A stretch of 64,000 nt of DNA from Leisingera sp. M658 (GTDB lineage Bacteria > Pseudomonadota > Alphaproteobacteria > Rhodobacterales > Rhodobacteraceae), in assembly GCF_025144145.1 (NCBI RefSeq), contig NZ_CP083548.1:112418-176417 (forward strand), read 5' to 3'. This document shows positions 60,141-64,000 of this stretch, one piece after another. Under the pieces are notes generated by a model. The model searched no databases and was not told the DNA's origin. It saw nothing but the letters and a program-made list of their open reading frames with translations. The stretch's first letter is position 1. The number at the start of each line of letters is the position of its first letter. Position numbers and translations under genes: made by a program.

Positions 60141-63100
60141 TCAGGCGGAGACCACCTTGAGGCCTTTTTCCTCCAGCGGCTGGATGGAGCCGTCTTCGCT
60201 TACGGTCACCCGTTCGCCGTGGCTGAGGCTGTCGAGACCCTTGCAGGCAACCAGCATCAGGACGTCTTTTTCGCGGGCGACAATGGCCATGTGGCTGAGC
60301 CAGCCGCCGACCTCGGATAGCACCGCGCCGGAACGCTGGACCCATGGCAGCCAGGCCGGGTTGACCATCCGGCAGACCAGAATGTCGCCGTCCTGGAAAT
60401 CGGCAAAGGCCTCGGGGCTGATGTCGCTGTCGTCTTCCATCCAGAATACCCGGGCGGTGGCGCTGCCGCTGCCGGCCACGCAGGTGCCGCCCATAGTGCC
60501 GTCGCCAGCCTGGGCCTGGGCGCCCAGTGACAGCATTTCGCAGTCGCGCAGGGTAAGAGTGACCGCTGTGGGCGCGGATTTCTTGCGCAGCGTTTCTTTC
60601 TCGGCACGGGCCTGGGCCAGGTCGCGCAGGGCGTCCGGGTTGGACCAGTTGCTGTCCAGCACCTCGTCAAAGGTCAGGCTGAACACCAGATCCTCCAGCC
60701 CGCTGATCTGACCCAGCGCCAGCAGGGCGCGGCGCAGTTCAGCGACGACGCGCAGGGCTTCGTGCTTGGCCTGTTCCTTGAGGTCCTGATAGGCAATGGC
60801 GATGCCGATGGTATCGTCCAGCTCATCCGGCAGGTTGGCGGGCGTCGGGACTGCGCCAATCGGCTCTACCGTGCTGCTGAGCAGCGAGTTCAGCAGCGCA
60901 GGGGCTTCGGCGTAGCGGGGCGAGGACAGCTCGTAATCAAAGATCGAGCGGTGGCCCATCAGCTGCATGGCGCGGGCCTGGGCGTCTTTGCCGGTGCAGG
61001 AGGCAATCAGGCTGGAGGGCGCATTGGGCAGCTCGGCGTGCATCAGATGGGCGCGCAGGGCGGGATCGCCTGCGGCTGCCGTGCCAGCCTCACCCATGGT
61101 GAAACCTGCCAGAATGTTGATCTTCTCGGCCTCCAGATAGACCTCGCGGATGAACAGCTCCTTGAGTGTGGCAATGGTTTCCAGCAGCTTGTCCTGCGGC
61201 AGGGCGGCGTAATCCACGGCCTGCCAGATCGCCAGTTTGTTCTTCAATTCCGGCATCACTTCGCCGCGGAAGCGGGTGATCATCGGATGCGCCTGCTTGC
61301 GCAGCTGCTTGGCCTTGGAGGCCGTCAGCTTCAGGGTCATGCCCTGCTTCAGCGCCACATCGACATAGGTTTTGCCGAACAGGTTGACCAGATGGCCGTC
61401 GCGCCCCTCAGGCAGGCCGTAGGGCACGCCCAGCTCGCGGCAGGCCAGATCAACACTGCCGCCGGGTGCCCACAGATCGCTCATCAATGAGAAGGACAGC
61501 GGGGTGGGGCGGGGCAGGACTTCGGACATTTCATCCTGTTCAAGGATGGTCTGATCCGGGTCTGCATCGGCGTAACGGTCCAGCACATCGCGCCATTCCG
61601 CGAGGCTGGTCTGTTCCTGCTCGGTGCCAAGCGACAGGGTGGTGATGTCGCGGCTTTGCACGATCTGGAACTGGCCGTTGGCAAACGCCCATTCCACGTC
61701 CTGCGGGGCGCCGAATGTCGCCTCGATCTGTTTGCCAAGGGCCAGCAAGGGCTCCATGCCGAGCGTCTGGTCCTGATCTTTCGTTGCCGGCAGGTCAGTG
61801 TAGCGGCCAAAGCGCAAGCTGGTGGGGGTGACACGGCCGGAAACCAGATCCTCGCCGCAGCCCTCGACCCATTCGATCATCGCCATGCCGGGCGCCATCG
61901 GATCCTGGGTGAAAAGGACGCCGGCATATTCGGCCTGCACCATCTCCTGCACCACGATATTGCCCTGTCCGGTGCTGTCGCCCGCGCCGGAATAGCTGGC
62001 GGCACGCGCGGAGGAGAAGCTTTCCACCACTTCGTCAAGTGCTGCGCGCATGGTGTCTGCGGTGACGTCGAGCACCGATTCAAAAACGCCTGCAAAGCTT
62101 TGATCGGCGCCGTCCTCGTTGCTGGCAGAGGAGCGCACAGCGACGGGTTTGCCGCCGGCCAGCAGGAAAACCTGCGCGGCAAATGCATCTTTCCGGGCAT
62201 CAGACATGGCGCGGTAGTCGTGGATTGCGTCTGAACGCACGATTACGCCGCCGGGGACCGGCAAGCCTGCATTCTTGAGGATCGACAGGCGCAGGGCCTT
62301 GTTGCCGGCCTCTGCCAGTTCTTCGGTATAACCCATCGGGATCACACCGCGCGGCAGTTTGGCAAGCTTGCGTTTATGGGCGCGCAGGGACAGGGCTTCA
62401 GTCAAATCGCGGTGCATGCCGGTGACATAGCCGCGCTGGACCAGCAGCAGTGTCAAGCTGAAGCAGAGGTAGGCATTGGCGGCACCAGACAGGCTGAACA
62501 CCATGGCAAACAGCGCAGGCATGCCCAGTACCATCCACAGCAGTTTCTGGCGCTTGGTCTTGGCGACGGCCCACAAGAGGTAGACAGCGGCCAGGGCGCA
62601 GAACAGCGCCGGCATGATGAACAGCGGATCGGGCATGCCAAGGTCAGCCATCCATAGGAACGGGGTTTGCAACGAGGCGCTTGCTTCTTGTGCGGAAGAG
62701 ACCCCCAGCATCATCACCGGCAGGAACAAGAGCGCGGTGAGGTTCTTCATCGGGGTCAGGCCCTTGTCGGCATAGAAAGCCTGCACCGCGCGCGACTTGC
62801 GCACCGGGTCATGCGCCAGCTTTGCCTTCAGCGCCTTCATTTCATCAGCCGTATCATTGGTGATGATCTGGTCGCGTTCGGATTTCAGCGCGACGGGCAG
62901 TACCAGGATGCGGGTCACGATCGACAGCGCCAGAAGGCCCAGCAGGATATGGCTGCGCTCATGCACCCACAGCAGGGCGGTTGCCAGCGCCGAGATTGCC
63001 TTGTCCCACAGACCGGTCTGCTGCTCGGCCAGCCACTCCTGCACATGCGGTTTCGGCTTCGGTGCGACGAAGTATTCCCACGGCAGGGTGTAGCGGCCCA

Positions 63101-63998
63101 GGAAATCGATGCCCTGCTGCGACAGCTCCAGTCCCAGGACCTGGCTCATGAAACAGCTGCGGCGGTCATAACAGGCAGCAATTGTGGGCTTGTTGGGGTC
63201 CAGCTCGGCGATGCGGTCCATCAGATCCGCAGTCGTCATCTTGCGGATCGGGATGTTGACGGCGCCAGGCAGGTGGCCTCCCGCGAAATCACCGGGATAG
63301 CGGGTGTCGACGATCTGCAGATCCTCGGTGGTCAGCAGCCCCTCAAAATCAGCGGTGCTGAGCAGTACGTCCCTGCCCGGGTATTCCGGAATGGCGCGCA
63401 GATCCGAGAGGGTCTTGACGTCCTTGTCGGAGAAGTCGCGGCCCTCGACGATCCATTTCTCGATACCGCCGGCGATGAAGCTGCAGTCGATGCCCATTGC
63501 CGCCAGCTTGGCGCAGGTTTCCGACGAGCGGTTGCCGTTGTGGCAGAACAGCACAACCTTTTGGCCGGGCTGCACCGGGCGCGACTGCAGGAAGTCCGGG
63601 AAACGGATGTGAGTGGCGCCGGGCAGGGTGCCCATGGCGTTTTCGCCGGTCTCGCGGATGTCGTAGAACAGGGTTGAGCCGTCCTCCAGCGCCGCGGCGG
63701 CGTCTGTGGTGCTCATTGCCAGCGGGTGGTCTTCCTGCTTGGAAAAACTGGTCTCCTTCAGCGAGGCATCCTTGATGGCGGTGCCGTCAAACTGCGCCGG
63801 CCGCGTCAAAGTGGCCTGCAGCCTTGTCAGCTCGGCCTGTGCATGCGAGGAGTATTGCCAATAGTTTCCTGCAGCCAGTGCAATGGCCGCCAGTACGAGG
63901 ACGGAGATCAGCTTGACCGGGTAGCGGCGTGAAGAGCCGCCCGGTTTGGGGGTAAAACCCAGTTTCGCTGCAATGACTGCGCCAAGGCCGGAAATCAT
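60141..63998 (-). CDS. Rhodanese-rhodanese-YidC-like-PEP-synthase-like fusion protein
   Basis: 1285 residues to the first ATG in the window; the true start could lie beyond the edge. Order: TM near 28-45; rhodanese 1 with Cys152 in LFCHNGNRSSE; rhodanese 2 with Cys276 in AACYDRRSC; a YidC/Oxa1-like membrane region at 331-530 (ILVLPVALKSERDQ, APFLWM-like TPFLWMADLGMPDPLFIMPAL); then a PEP-synthase/PPDK ATP-grasp domain (LPVPGGVIVRSD, VAVRSSASNEDGADQSFAGVFESVLDV). The C-terminal phosphohistidine domain has candidate His1236 in GGWLSHMAIVARE. Enzyme substrate unknown; the membrane tie of a dikinase-type swivelling domain is unusual. Confidence 0.85.
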   Translation of the reverse strand: MISGLGAVIAAKLGFTPKPGGSSRRYPVKLISVLVLAAIALAAGNYWQYSSHAQAELTRLQATLTRPAQFDGTAIKDASLKETSFSKQEDHPLAMSTTDAAAALEDGSTLFYDIRETGENAMGTLPGATHIRFPDFLQSRPVQPGQKVVLFCHNGNRSSETCAKLAAMGIDCSFIAGGIEKWIVEGRDFSDKDVKTLSDLRAIPEYPGRDVLLSTADFEGLLTTEDLQIVDTRYPGDFAGGHLPGAVNIPIRKMTTADLMDRIAELDPNKPTIAACYDRRSCFMSQVLGLELSQQGIDFLGRYTLPWEYFVAPKPKPHVQEWLAEQQTGLWDKAISALATALLWVHERSHILLGLLALSIVTRILVLPVALKSERDQIITNDTADEMKALKAKLAHDPVRKSRAVQAFYADKGLTPMKNLTALLFLPVMMLGVSSAQEASASLQTPFLWMADLGMPDPLFIMPALFCALAAVYLLWAVAKTKRQKLLWMVLGMPALFAMVFSLSGAANAYLCFSLTLLLVQRGYVTGMHRDLTEALSLRAHKRKLAKLPRGVIPMGYTEELAEAGNKALRLSILKNAGLPVPGGVIVRSDAIHDYRAMSDARKDAFAAQVFLLAGGKPVAVRSSASNEDGADQSFAGVFESVLDVTADTMRAALDEVVESFSSARAASYSGAGDSTGQGNIVVQEMVQAEYAGVLFTQDPMAPGMAMIEWVEGCGEDLVSGRVTPTSLRFGRYTDLPATKDQDQTLGMEPLLALGKQIEATFGAPQDVEWAFANGQFQIVQSRDITTLSLGTEQEQTSLAEWRDVLDRYADADPDQTILEQDEMSEVLPRPTPLSFSLMSDLWAPGGSVDLACRELGVPYGLPEGRDGHLVNLFGKTYVDVALKQGMTLKLTASKAKQLRKQAHPMITRFRGEVMPELKNKLAIWQAVDYAALPQDKLLETIATLKELFIREVYLEAEKINILAGFTMGEAGTAAAGDPALRAHLMHAELPNAPSSLIASCTGKDAQARAMQLMGHRSIFDYELSSPRYAEAPALLNSLLSSTVEPIGAVPTPANLPDELDDTIGIAIAYQDLKEQAKHEALRVVAELRRALLALGQISGLEDLVFSLTFDEVLDSNWSNPDALRDLAQARAEKETLRKKSAPTAVTLTLRDCEMLSLGAQAQAGDGTMGGTCVAGSGSATARVFWMEDDSDISPEAFADFQDGDILVCRMVNPAWLPWVQRSGAVLSEVGGWLSHMAIVAREKDVLMLVACKGLDSLSHGERVTVSEDGSIQPLEEKGLKVVSA

Positions 63999-64000
63999 GG

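Overview
The window is GC-rich alphaproteobacterial DNA whose gene content fits the Roseobacter group (Rhodobacterales, Leisingera/Phaeobacter-like). It appears to belong to an extrachromosomal replicon (plasmid or chromid). ParA and ParB genes lie divergent to a small replication initiator that has a winged helix-turn-helix and a C-terminal segment like DnaA domain I, the 'DnaA-like' replicon type of Rhodobacterales plasmids. No rRNA, tRNA, CRISPR array or insertion sequence was seen. Assignments come from reading motifs and comparing proteins by eye; no database search was run.

Layout. (1) 1-8.9 kb: a chemotaxis cluster. CheB and a large transducer lie on the minus strand. A compact plus-strand operon follows: STAS protein, CheY, CheA, CheW, CheR, a second CheY and a small protein with a CheZ/CheT-type DxxxQ motif. 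It ends at a strong terminator. (2) 9.0-14.4 kb: a caspase-like/Sel1 protein, an M15 peptidase (TagX-like), an OmpA-type protein and a PpkA-type Ser/Thr kinase. (3) 14.4-44.4 kb: one 30-kb minus-strand type VI secretion (T6SS) operon running tssA-B-C-hcp-tagJ-tssE-F-G-H, three unusual genes, vgrG, a DUF6931-like gene, PAAR, fha, tssK-L-M, tagF, pppA. No tssJ was found. (4) 44.5-48.9 kb: a divergent plus-strand operon with a hypothetical protein, a small periplasmic protein, ExbB, two ExbD and a TonB-like protein whose C-terminal domain resembles that of the kinase. (5) 49-51.9 kb: a second caspase-like protein with a CxxCH motif, and a YceI-OmpA fusion. (6) 51.5-56.3 kb: the replication/partition region, with 12 exact copies of a 16-bp palindrome (tgtccccgcggggaca) plus variants. 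Eight exact copies and one variant fall at roughly 100-bp intervals in one non-coding stretch. (7) 56.4-64 kb: UDP-sugar dehydrogenase, GFA-family protein, a LysE-like remnant, RpiR regulator, a ParDE toxin-antitoxin pair, and a 1285-residue protein combining two rhodanese domains, a YidC-like membrane domain and a PEP-synthase-like module.

How it fits together. The T6SS carries the full threonine-phosphorylation control set (PpkA, PppA, Fha, TagF). Its most unusual part is the three-gene insert between tssH and vgrG: a lysine-rich helical protein, a BacNav-type voltage-gated sodium channel, and a 1535-residue protein. The last has a TssB domain about 88% identical to the real TssB, then about 35 acidic repeats of about 21 residues, then a TssC-like domain. 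The channel stop codon overlaps the giant protein's start codon, so the two are probably translationally coupled. This is the best candidate for an undescribed system in the window.
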